From Cyanobium sp. C1_MAG_00004 (GTDB lineage: Bacteria; Cyanobacteriota; Cyanobacteriia; PCC-6307; Cyanobiaceae), in NCBI GenBank assembly GCA_027486935.1, contig JAIXOF010000080.1, positions 1 through 41,208 on the forward strand: a stretch of 41,208 nt of DNA. Direction: 5' to 3'. This document shows positions 34,698 through 41,208 of the stretch, piece by piece. Under the pieces are notes generated by a model. The model made no database searches and had not been told where the DNA came from. It was given only the letters and a program-made list of their open reading frames with translations. Made by a program: the position numbers and the translations under genes. Numbering within the stretch: position 1 is the stretch's first letter; each line of letters begins with the position of its first letter.

Positions 34698-36332
34698 TCA
34701 TTGTGACGCCCGGAGGCTGCGGCCCATGCCCTGAACGATGCCCCGCCCCACCAGGCCGATGGCCCGGCCGATCACCTGGGTGAGCAGGATCACCACCAAC
34801 CTGCCGATCGACTGAATCAGGCTGTGCAGCTGGGGTGCCAGGGCATCGCGGGTCTCTAGGGCCAGGGGCACCAGTTGCTGCGCCCAGCTGAGCTGCCGCA
34901 GATCCTGGTCCCTGGGTTCGGTCTGTTGCCTGACGGTGATCGCACCGGCTTCGATCGTCAGCAACTGGCGGCGGCTTTCATAGATCGCCACTGGACGTTG
35001 GAGCCAGCTGCTCCAGCGCTGCTGGGCATTGAGCTGGTTGCGCAGGCGCTCCAGATTGCGGGTCGAGAGCAGCTCTGGCACCAGCAGGTAGCGGCGCAGT
35101 TCCGGCCAGGCGGCGCAGCAGGCCAGCACCTGGGCGCTGAGCTGCTCGGCCGAGCGCACCAACCAGTTGGCGACTAGTTGTTCCAGATGCAGCAGCGCCA
35201 ACGGGGCATCGGGGGCCAACAACTGGCCCCCCACCAGCAGGGGTTGGTCCAGCACCAGCGCTGCCAGCATGGCCTGGGGATCGGGCAGTTCGGGGTCGAT
35301 GCCACTGAGGTCGCAACGGCCCAGCATGGTCTCGGCCACCGGGCGCAGGCTGCCCTCCTGGGGCAGCTGCACATAGGGACTGGCCATGTGGCGCAGGGCC
35401 TGACGGCGCATGTCTTCCTGCAGGCGCAGCCACTGTTCTGCCAGCTGGTCGGGTTGCTGGTGTTCGCGGCGCAACTGCTGCCGCAGCAGGGTCAGATGCT
35501 CCAGCAGGGCCAGCAGCAGGTCGCTGCGCCGTTGCGGTTGCAGTCCCTCGAGGGCGAGCAGCTGGCCGCTGCGGTTGTTCAACTCAGCGCCGATGCGCTG
35601 GCGCAGCCGTTCGCAGATCGCCGCCCAGGTGCCCTCGGCATTGCGCTGGCTCAGGCTGATGACGGTGCCGTCATCGGCCATCTCTGGCTTGCGTTGCGGC
35701 GCAACGGGTACTGGCACGGCTACGGGCCCCCAGGCCAGGCTCAGGGGCCCCCAGAGCAGGTGCAACAGAGCCCGGGCTGCCCGCAGCTCGCGGCGGCGAC
35801 CCAGCAGCAGCAACAGCGCGACCGGGTGGCTGGGCCCGGCCTGCAGCATCCGTTCGCACAACGACAGATCCGCCTCGATCTGCTGCAGTCCGCTGACCAG
35901 CAGCCACTGCCCCAGTCCCAGGGTGGGGCCGGCCGGTGGTTGGTTGGCCTCTGGTTCGGAGCGAGCGCTGAGCTGCACCTCGCGTCCGCCGTTGATGACC
36001 GTGCGCAATGTGGCCAACAGGGTCTCTGCCGTCGGTGCCTGCAGCAGTCCTTCGGCCGGCAGGGTCAGCAGCTGGGCCTGGGGCCATGGCGCCGCCGCGG
36101 GCAGGCTGATCAGCAGCGGCGCCGGCTGCCAGAGGTCGTGAAGCCTGTGGGCTTCGCGCCACAGGGCAGGTGTGTCGAAGGCGCCATCGACACACCACAG
36201 CACCAGCTCGGGGGGGCCATCGAGCCGATCGGGTGCCGTGCCGACCGCGTAGGTCTGATCCGACTGCTCCAGCAGAGGGATCAGGGCCTCGGCCAGCAGC
36301 GGTTCTGCCAACAACAGGATCCGCTGCCCCAC
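34698..36332 (-). CDS. DUF3685 / Ycf55-like protein
   Basis: This 544-residue protein has an N-terminal receiver-like domain (about 1-115; RILLLAEPLLAEALIPLL and ELVLWCVDGA). A long helical middle and a C-terminal domain follow (LSWAQQLVPLALETRDALAPQ), ending with a hydrophobic helix (RLVVILLTQVIGRAIGLVGRG). The receiver lacks the usual acid pocket Asp-Asp pair, so it is probably not phosphorylated. The layout is that of DUF3685, the family of plastid Ycf55. No function is known. It follows Fur on the minus strand with a 92-bp gap. Confidence 0.85.
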   Translation of the reverse strand: MGQRILLLAEPLLAEALIPLLEQSDQTYAVGTAPDRLDGPPELVLWCVDGAFDTPALWREAHRLHDLWQPAPLLISLPAAAPWPQAQLLTLPAEGLLQAPTAETLLATLRTVINGGREVQLSARSEPEANQPPAGPTLGLGQWLLVSGLQQIEADLSLCERMLQAGPSHPVALLLLLGRRRELRAARALLHLLWGPLSLAWGPVAVPVPVAPQRKPEMADDGTVISLSQRNAEGTWAAICERLRQRIGAELNNRSGQLLALEGLQPQRRSDLLLALLEHLTLLRQQLRREHQQPDQLAEQWLRLQEDMRRQALRHMASPYVQLPQEGSLRPVAETMLGRCDLSGIDPELPDPQAMLAALVLDQPLLVGGQLLAPDAPLALLHLEQLVANWLVRSAEQLSAQVLACCAAWPELRRYLLVPELLSTRNLERLRNQLNAQQRWSSWLQRPVAIYESRRQLLTIEAGAITVRQQTEPRDQDLRQLSWAQQLVPLALETRDALAPQLHSLIQSIGRLVVILLTQVIGRAIGLVGRGIVQGMGRSLRASQ

Positions 36333-36391
36333 TGGCGGTTCACAAGCGTCGCGCCAACGGTAACGGCTGCAGGGCTGTTGGCCAGCTTTCA

Positions 36392-36427
36392 GCTGTTGAC
36401 CAGGGTTCGGCTGATGACCAGGGTTCA
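36392..36427. repeat. 18-bp tandem repeat over the Fur stop codon
   Basis: GCTGTTGACCAGGGTTCG (36392-36409) is followed directly by GCTGATGACCAGGGTTCA (36410-36427), two differences. The Fur stop codon (36425-36427) lies at the end of the second copy. The unit is a multiple of three. Confidence 0.8.
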
Positions 36428-36916
36428 GGGGGTTGGGTTCAGCTTTGCTGCAGCCGGTGCACGGCGACCGGTCATCAGCACTGAATAGCTCTCGATCGTG
36501 AAGCCCGTCGTCTGTTCGATCTGGTGGATTAGTTCAGCCGGCAGAACCAGATCAAGATCCTGAATCTCACCCGAGTTCGCACAGACCAGGTGGCTGTGGG
36601 GATCGCTGCGATAGCCGTAGAGCCTGCCGCTGGCCCGGTCGAGGCACTCGATCACACCGGCCGACTGCAGGGCCTCCAGATTTTGATAGACCGAGGTGTG
36701 GCCGATGTTGCGGCCCTGATTGTTCAGCTTTTCAAAGATGTCGCGGGCGCTGAGATGACTGCGCTCGAGCCAGAGCAGATCGAGGACCATCCGCCGCTGG
36801 CGGCTCAGTCGCATGCCAAGTTCACGGCAGCGGCGGTAGACCGCCTCGAGGCGGGGTTGGTGAGCCGCTGGAGGCGTTGGCGACAGGCCCGACGGGGTGG
36901 TGCCCAAGTGATGCAC
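36425..36916 (-). CDS. Fur-family metalloregulator lacking the usual cysteines
   Basis: This 163-residue protein has the winged-helix part (ERSHLSARDIFEKL, GHTSVYQNLEALQSAGVI) and the metal-binding H-x-H-L-x-C motif (107-112). The normal CxxC is CANS here: the second cysteine is Ser115. No C-terminal CxxC is present, and the tail is ITIESYSVLMTGRR-like. So the structural zinc site seems lost, while the regulatory His/Asp/Glu site may remain. Fur, PerR or Zur cannot be chosen. The start is GTG 36916, and a TATAAC -10-like element lies at 36936-36941, right after hisA. Confidence 0.9.
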   Translation of the reverse strand: MHHLGTTPSGLSPTPPAAHQPRLEAVYRRCRELGMRLSRQRRMVLDLLWLERSHLSARDIFEKLNNQGRNIGHTSVYQNLEALQSAGVIECLDRASGRLYGYRSDPHSHLVCANSGEIQDLDLVLPAELIHQIEQTTGFTIESYSVLMTGRRAPAAAKLNPTP

Positions 36917-36957
36917 CGCACAGAGCGATGAATCTGTTATAGGCCAACCCGGAGCGA

Positions 36958-37719
36958 TTACGCGTAGGGGCAGCTGAGGGGATCCTGCAGGCGGCCGTCC
37001 CCGATCGCCTGCAGTGCCTCGGCCAGGTCCACGCGGCCGTCGTACAGGGCCCGCCCGACGATGACCCCCGTGACCCCAAGGGGCACCAGGCTCAGCAACG
37101 ACAGCAGGTGCTCGAGCGTGCCGATGCCGCCCGAGGCGATCACCGGCACGCTGCTGGCTTCGGCCATCGCTCGCAGCGCTTCGAGGTTGGGGCCGGCCAG
37201 GGTGCCGTCGGTGGCGATGTCGGTGCTGATGATCGCCGCAATGGGGCTACGGCTGAACCGTTGGGCCAGATCGGTGGCCAGGGTGCTGCTCTCGGTGATC
37301 CAGCCGCGGGTCGCCACCCGCCCCTCGCGGGCATCGATGCCGACCACGATCTGTCCCGGGTGTTGTTCGGCCAGTTGATCCACCAGCTCGGGATGTTCAA
37401 GGGCCACCGTGCCCAGGATGACCCGATCGAGACCGCAGCCCAACAGCTCTTGAGCCCGCTCGGCGCTGCGCACACCTCCACCCAGCTGGACCGGAATGTC
37501 CAGGGCCGCGGTGATCGCCTTGATGGCGATGTCGTTGACCGGTTGACCGCTGCGGGCTCCGTCAAGATCGACCAGGTGCAGGCGGCGGGCGCCCTGGGAC
37601 TGCCAGCTCAGGGCCTGGGCCACCGGGTCGTCTGAAAAGCGGGTGACCTGGTCGTAGTCGCCCTGGTGCAGACGCACACACTGGCCGTCCAGCAGGTCGA
37701 TCGCGGGAATGATCTCCAT
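36958..37719 (-). CDS. hisA: phosphoribosylformimino-AICAR ribotide isomerase HisA
   Basis: This 253-residue TIM barrel begins MEIIPAIDLLDGQCVRL (catalytic Asp8). QLGGGVRS, LGTVALEHPELV, STDIATDGTLAGPN (second catalytic Asp) and IASGGIGTLEHL follow. It isomerises ProFAR to PRFAR in histidine synthesis. ATG 37719 is the canonical start. The open frame continuing upstream to 38556 is a GC-rich shadow of the epimerase gene. Confidence 0.96.
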   Translation of the reverse strand: MEIIPAIDLLDGQCVRLHQGDYDQVTRFSDDPVAQALSWQSQGARRLHLVDLDGARSGQPVNDIAIKAITAALDIPVQLGGGVRSAERAQELLGCGLDRVILGTVALEHPELVDQLAEQHPGQIVVGIDAREGRVATRGWITESSTLATDLAQRFSRSPIAAIISTDIATDGTLAGPNLEALRAMAEASSVPVIASGGIGTLEHLLSLLSLVPLGVTGVIVGRALYDGRVDLAEALQAIGDGRLQDPLSCPYA

Positions 37720-37791
37720 GGGTTCAGGTTGCCAGAGCCGGTGCGGGTTTGAATGGCCGCCAGTTTCGTGGCCCCGGTGACGGGCAGCGGC

Positions 37792-38709
37792 ATGAACATC
37801 CTGGTGATGGGTGGCACCCGTTTTGTCGGCAAGCCTCTGGTGGCTCAGCTGTTGGACCAGGGCCATGCCCTGACGCTGTTCACCCGTGGCAACAAGCCGG
37901 CCCCCGCAGGTGTCGAGCATCTGGTCGGCGATCGCAGCAGTGCAGATGACCTGGCCCAGTTGGACGGACGCCGCTTTGAGGTGATCGTCGACAGCTCGGG
38001 CCGCACGCTCGAGGACACGCGGGCCGTGCTCGAGCGCACCGGTGCCCCCAGCCACCGCCTGGTTTACGTGAGTTCGGCGGGTGTCTACGCCGACAGCGAG
38101 CTCTGGCCCCTCGATGAGGACAGCCCCACCGACCCGGCCAGCCGTCACGCCGGCAAGCTCGACACCGAAGCCTGGTTGCGGGCCCAGGGGATCCCGTTCA
38201 CCAGCTTCCGGCCCACCTACATCGTTGGACCTGGGAACTACAACCCTGTCGAGAGCTGGTTCTTTGATCGCATCGTGCACGGCCAGCCGGTTCCCCTGCC
38301 GGGCGATGGCAGCACGGTCACCCAGCTGGGGCATGCCCACGATCTGGCCACGGCGATGGCCCGTTGCATCGGCGTTGATGCCGCCGCCAACCGCATCTAC
38401 AACTGCAGCGGCCGTCAGGGCATCACCTTCAGGGGCCTGGTTCACGCCGCAGCGGTGGCGGCCGGCAAGGATCCGGCGAGCGTCGCGATCCGCAGCTTTG
38501 ACCCCGCCGGCCTCGATAAGAAGGCCCGCAAAGCCTTCCCGCTGCGCATGGCCCACTTTTTGACCGACATCACCCGGGTGCGGCGTGAACTGGCCTGGGA
38601 GCCCCAGTTCGATCTGGCCGCCACCCTGGCCGACAGCTACGCCAACGACTACGCCCTGCGCATGCCCACCAGCCCTGACTTCAGCGGTGATGCGGCGTTG
38701 ATCGGGTGA
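37792..38709 (+). CDS. NAD-dependent epimerase/dehydratase, CSP41-like
   Basis: This 305-residue Rossmann protein begins MNILVMGGTRFVGKPL (ATG 37792). FTRGNKPAPAGVEHLVGDR, VYVSSAGVYADSELWPL and TSFRPTYIVGPGNYNPVESW follow. The Tyr-x-x-x-Lys of the extended SDR family is not clearly in place: HAGKLDTE follows the SS-AGVY block. The sequence resembles chloroplast CSP41 RNA-binding proteins, which keep the fold but not the dehydratase activity. It is divergent from hisA (72 bp between). Confidence 0.88.
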   Translation: MNILVMGGTRFVGKPLVAQLLDQGHALTLFTRGNKPAPAGVEHLVGDRSSADDLAQLDGRRFEVIVDSSGRTLEDTRAVLERTGAPSHRLVYVSSAGVYADSELWPLDEDSPTDPASRHAGKLDTEAWLRAQGIPFTSFRPTYIVGPGNYNPVESWFFDRIVHGQPVPLPGDGSTVTQLGHAHDLATAMARCIGVDAAANRIYNCSGRQGITFRGLVHAAAVAAGKDPASVAIRSFDPAGLDKKARKAFPLRMAHFLTDITRVRRELAWEPQFDLAATLADSYANDYALRMPTSPDFSGDAALIG

Positions 38710-38828
38710 TTCTTTGCAGGGCAGGGCTCCAGTGGAAGGCTCCAGTGGAGGGCTTCAGGGCAGGGTGTTCCCCCCCACAGCGGCGTCTCGACATTGTCTC
38801 GACATGTCCTGGGACCTCCTCCTCCCCG

Positions 38829-38888
38829 TCTCCTGTGACCAAATCTCCAGTGACCAAGTCTCCTGGGACTGAGTCTCCTGTGACTAAA
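38829..38888. repeat. four 15-bp tandem repeats at the pgsA stop codon
   Basis: Four consecutive units start at 38829, 38844, 38859 and 38874: TCTCCTGTGACCAAA, TCTCCAGTGACCAAG, TCTCCTGGGACTGAG, TCTCCTGTGACTAAA. The pgsA stop codon (38884-38886) is within the last unit. In another frame on the minus strand they would encode LVTGD repeats. A related short repeat, GGCTCCAGTGGA, occurs twice in the gap upstream (near 38725-38750). Confidence 0.85.
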
Positions 38889-39414
38889 CCTTGCGCAGGT
38901 AACCCAGCGCTGAGCTGAGCGCCAGCAGCAGGGACGGCCAGAACAGCCACCAGCCCAGGCTGTGCAAGGGGCCCACCAGCCCGGCTCCTCCCCAGCCCCC
39001 AGGCCACAACAGCAGCAGCAGGCTGGTGAACTGCAGCACGGTCTTGGCCTTGCCGCCCAGGGAGGCCGGGCCACCGCTGGTTGTGCTGGCGCGCCAGCCG
39101 CTGATCAGTAGCTCGCGGGCCAGCAGCAGCCAGATCGCCCACAGGGGCAGACGCCCCACCGAAGCCAGCCACAGCAGCGGAGCGCTGATCAGGATCTTGT
39201 CGGTGAGCGGATCGAGCCTGGCCCCCCAGACGCTGCCCCCGCCGGCGCGGCGGGCCAGCAGCCCATCGAGCCAGTCGGACAGACCGCCGGCCAGCAACAG
39301 CAGCCAGGCCAGGGGCATCTGTCCCGCTGACAGCGCCACGATCAGCGGCAGGCCCAGCAGGGCCCTGGCCAGGGTGAGTCCGTCGGCCAACTGACGCATG
39401 CGCCTGGGGTTCAT
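38884..39414 (-). CDS. pgsA: CDP-diacylglycerol-glycerol-3-phosphate phosphatidyltransferase
   Basis: This 176-residue membrane protein has the CDP-alcohol phosphotransferase motif SDWLDGLLARRAGGGS, ending at GARLDPLTD (Asp47, 50, 68, 72). It has about five helices. It makes phosphatidylglycerophosphate, the precursor of phosphatidylglycerol, which PSII and PSI require. ATG 39414 or the nearby ATG five codons in are both possible. The gene ends in a tandem repeat. Confidence 0.93.
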   Translation of the reverse strand: MNPRRMRQLADGLTLARALLGLPLIVALSAGQMPLAWLLLLAGGLSDWLDGLLARRAGGGSVWGARLDPLTDKILISAPLLWLASVGRLPLWAIWLLLARELLISGWRASTTSGGPASLGGKAKTVLQFTSLLLLLWPGGWGGAGLVGPLHSLGWWLFWPSLLLALSSALGYLRKV

Positions 39415-39468
39415 CGCTCGGGCCGCCGCACTCGGCCCCAGAATGCCTGCAGTTGATCAGCCCTGCCC

Positions 39469-39933
39469 GTGGTGCAGCAGCCCGTCTCCGCCGTGATGAG
39501 CACGCCGGTGTTCAGCGTCACGCCAGCCACCCCCCTTCAGGAGGCGGTGCAGCTGATGAGCGAGCACCATGTCAGCGGCCTGGCGGTGGTTGACGCCGCC
39601 GGGGTCCTGGTGGGTGAGCTGACCGAACAGGACCTGATGGTGCGCGAAAGCGGCTTTGACGCTGGCCCTTACGTGATGCTGCTCGATGCGGTGATCTATC
39701 TGCGCAACCCCCTCAACTGGGACAAGGAGGTGCACCAGGTGCTTGGAAGCAGCGTTGGCGATGTGATGAGCAGCAATCCCCACAGCTGCAGCGCAGAGCT
39801 GCCCCTGCCTGCAGCGGCCAAGTTGCTGCACGAGCGCGGCACCCAGCGTCTGTTCGTGCTCAATGGCCAGAAGCAGCCGGTCGGCGTGCTTACCCGCGGT
39901 GATGTGGTGCGGGCCCTGGCGGCAGCTGGCTAA
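39469..39933 (+). CDS. CBS-domain pair protein
   Basis: This 154-residue protein consists of two CBS domains. The first runs from VMSTPVFSVTPATPLQEAV to GVLVGELTEQDLM. The second has VGDVMSSNPHSCSAELPLPAAA and GVLTRGDVVRALAAAG. Such pairs bind adenine nucleotides or NAD and regulate partner proteins. The start is one of two adjacent GTG codons (39469 or 39472). The stop is six bases from that of the convergent secreted protein, with a small CCCTG/CAGGG hairpin between. Confidence 0.88.
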   Translation: MVQQPVSAVMSTPVFSVTPATPLQEAVQLMSEHHVSGLAVVDAAGVLVGELTEQDLMVRESGFDAGPYVMLLDAVIYLRNPLNWDKEVHQVLGSSVGDVMSSNPHSCSAELPLPAAAKLLHERGTQRLFVLNGQKQPVGVLTRGDVVRALAAAG

Positions 39934-39939
39934 CCCTGC

Positions 39940-41208
39940 TCAGGGTGGGGGCAGCAGCGGCGGCGGCGGTGCCCCCGGGGGGACCGCAGCAGCGGCCTGG
40001 GGAGCTGCAGGTTCCTGGCTCACGGGCGGCGGTTCTTGCAGAGGCGGCATCCCCTGGGGGGTGGCCGGGTTGGTGGTGGCCCGTCCATCGCCGGGCAGCG
40101 GGGTCCCTTCAGGCAGGACCAGGGGTGGCGGCAGATCGGCCGGCAGGTCGAGCCGCTCGTTGCTGGTCGCCGAGGCTGCGGCGTTGCCGTTGTCTTCGCT
40201 CTGGCGCTGGCGCAGGGCCAGAGGATCGGCGCTGATCGGGGGTTCCCGCAGGGGTGACCCGCGGCGGGCCACCCGGGTGTCAGGGCTCGAACGGGGCGCC
40301 CAGATCAAGCGGGCGATCGGCTCGACACCCTGCTCCATCAGGCGGTTGAACCCCGCCAGGGCCCGGTCGATCAGCTGACTGCCCAGGGTCTGTCCGCAGC
40401 TGAGTGGATTGCTGCAGGGCCCCTCGGCGGCTCTGGCGCTGAGACCGGCCAGCAGGGACCCCTGCAGGGGTGTGTCCCGAGGGCTCAGCCGCAGCATGTA
40501 AGGGACGTGCACAAAGCTGGTGGCGCCGCCGCTGATCCAGTTGGCGTCCTCCTGACTGAAGCCCTTGACCCCTGGGATGATGAAGCGGCTCTTGGAGGCG
40601 TGGTCGGGCATGTAGGCGGCCCGCAACCCCCGCCGCCGGGCCAGGGCGCGGGTCTGCTCGAGGGTGAGCCCGTCGCGGCTCATCAGCACCTCGATCCGCC
40701 CATCGGGGCGCAGGCCGATGAGCATGCGGATCCGCGGCAGGAAATAGCGGATCTGTTGCCCCATGCTGATGCTGTAGGCCCCCTTGTAACTGGCGGGTGG
40801 GCGCTCCAGGTCGTTGTAGACGCTGTGAAGGCCCCCGATGAAGGTGTCGAACCGCTGGGCCCGTTCCTTGGTGAGTTCGCCAAAGCCGAACTCCACCCCG
40901 CCATCGCGGCGGATGCCGACAAAGGCCCGTTGGCGGGCTGCCGTGCGGTTCCGCCCGCGCCAGATGCGATCCCCCAGCTTGAGATCACCGAGGGGAACGG
41001 TGACCTCGCGCCCGCCCACATCGACATGGCGCTCGTACATCGGGCCCGAAACAAAGGCCAGGGCGTTGCGATCGGCGAAGGCCTGCTGCTCCTGGTCCCA
41101 GCCTTCGAACAGATCGAGCCTGACCTTGCGGGGATCGAAATCGAGGGCGTAAGCCTCGCTGTCATCCAGCTGGCGGAACGGCTTGCCATCGCCGCGCACC
41201 ACCAGGTC
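39940..41208 (-). CDS. conserved secreted-type protein with Pro-rich tail, 5' end outside window
   Basis: The minus-strand frame is open to the right edge and codes for at least 422 residues (it runs on past a GTG at 41202). The visible part has ALAFVSGPMYERHVDVGG, VPLGDLKLGDRIW, AYSISMGQQIRYF, GRIEVLMSRDGLTLEQTRAL and AAYMPDHASKSRFIIPGVKG. The last 110 residues are Pro/Ala-rich. Segments such as AFVSGPMYE and GLRAAYMPDH recall a degenerate phosphodiester-glycosidase (NAGPA) fold, a tentative reading. It is convergent with the CBS gene. A signal peptide would lie outside the window. Confidence 0.75.
   Translation of the reverse strand, partial: DLVVRGDGKPFRQLDDSEAYALDFDPRKVRLDLFEGWDQEQQAFADRNALAFVSGPMYERHVDVGGREVTVPLGDLKLGDRIWRGRNRTAARQRAFVGIRRDGGVEFGFGELTKERAQRFDTFIGGLHSVYNDLERPPASYKGAYSISMGQQIRYFLPRIRMLIGLRPDGRIEVLMSRDGLTLEQTRALARRRGLRAAYMPDHASKSRFIIPGVKGFSQEDANWISGGATSFVHVPYMLRLSPRDTPLQGSLLAGLSARAAEGPCSNPLSCGQTLGSQLIDRALAGFNRLMEQGVEPIARLIWAPRSSPDTRVARRGSPLREPPISADPLALRQRQSEDNGNAAASATSNERLDLPADLPPPLVLPEGTPLPGDGRATTNPATPQGMPPLQEPPPVSQEPAAPQAAAAVPPGAPPPPLLPPP

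Noticed and set aside
37720-38556. Upstream extension of the hisA frame to 532 codons
   Set aside because: It runs antisense through the CSP41-like gene. The HisA family start is MEIIPAIDLLDG at 37719.
38829-38888. CRISPR array at the 15-bp repeats
   Set aside because: Units are directly adjacent, without spacers, and too short. It is a minisatellite.

Overview
The window reads as chromosome from a GC-rich unicellular cyanobacterium of the picocyanobacterial (Synechococcus/Cyanobium/Prochlorococcus) lineage. The evidence is a photosystem II subunit gene (psb30), plastid/cyanobacteria-specific families (DUF565, DUF3685/Ycf55-like, DUF2996, DUF3727, UPF0182, a PSI accumulation factor), Calvin-cycle genes, glycerate kinase, a cyAbrB regulator, and a phosphoribulokinase of the proteobacterial type. 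No rRNA, tRNA, insertion sequence, prophage or CRISPR array was seen. Gene density is very high: many neighbours overlap by ATGA or TGATG, and no gap exceeds about 200 bp.

Layout. 1-4.9 kb (minus): DUF2996 protein (partial), a small membrane protein, flavin prenyltransferase UbiX, an RNB/S1 ribonuclease-like protein with an eroded active site, two half-size UPF0016 (Mn/Ca exporter type) genes and a cysteine-cluster protein. 5.0 kb: psb30 (plus). 5.2-7.1 kb: recJ. 7.2-9.1 kb (plus): CbbY-like sugar phosphatase, DUF565 protein and glycerate kinase, each overlapping the next, converging on rpmF. 9.4-11.2 kb: an FtsH protease. 11.3-13.9 kb (minus): bicupin, ThiS/MoaD-type carrier, threonine synthase. 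14.1-16.9 kb: UPF0182 membrane protein.

17-31 kb is a long minus-strand block of central metabolism: fructose-bisphosphate aldolase, a riboswitch-controlled small protein, a Gfo/Idh/MocA oxidoreductase, a secreted protein, accD, prepilin peptidase, a hypothetical, prk, leuB, lpxD, proB, YqeG phosphatase, DUF3727, ruvX, a GNAT-like protein and a CofE-like protein. 30.5-32.7 kb (plus): PIN-PhoH ATPase, cyAbrB, a small protein. 32.7-37.7 kb (minus): fumC, PSI accumulation factor, DUF3685 protein, a Fur-family regulator, hisA. 37.8-41.2 kb: CSP41-like epimerase, pgsA, CBS-pair protein and a truncated secreted protein.

The most striking element is at 18.19-18.50 kb. A perfect NtcA box (GTA-N8-TAC) is followed at once by an RNA with the hallmarks of the glutamine riboswitch (glnA / Downstream-peptide class). 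Next come a strong Shine-Dalgarno, a 37-residue basic protein and a strong intrinsic terminator. This double nitrogen control, by 2-oxoglutarate through NtcA and by glutamine through RNA, is the architecture known for glutamine synthetase inactivating factors and related PII-linked small regulators. It makes the unrecognised peptide a good candidate for a nitrogen-metabolism effector. Other notable points are the catalytically eroded RNB protein, the proteobacterial-type prk, an FtsH lacking its first membrane anchor, the split UPF0016 exporter, the CbbY-glycerate kinase coupling, and short tandem repeats lying on stop codons.
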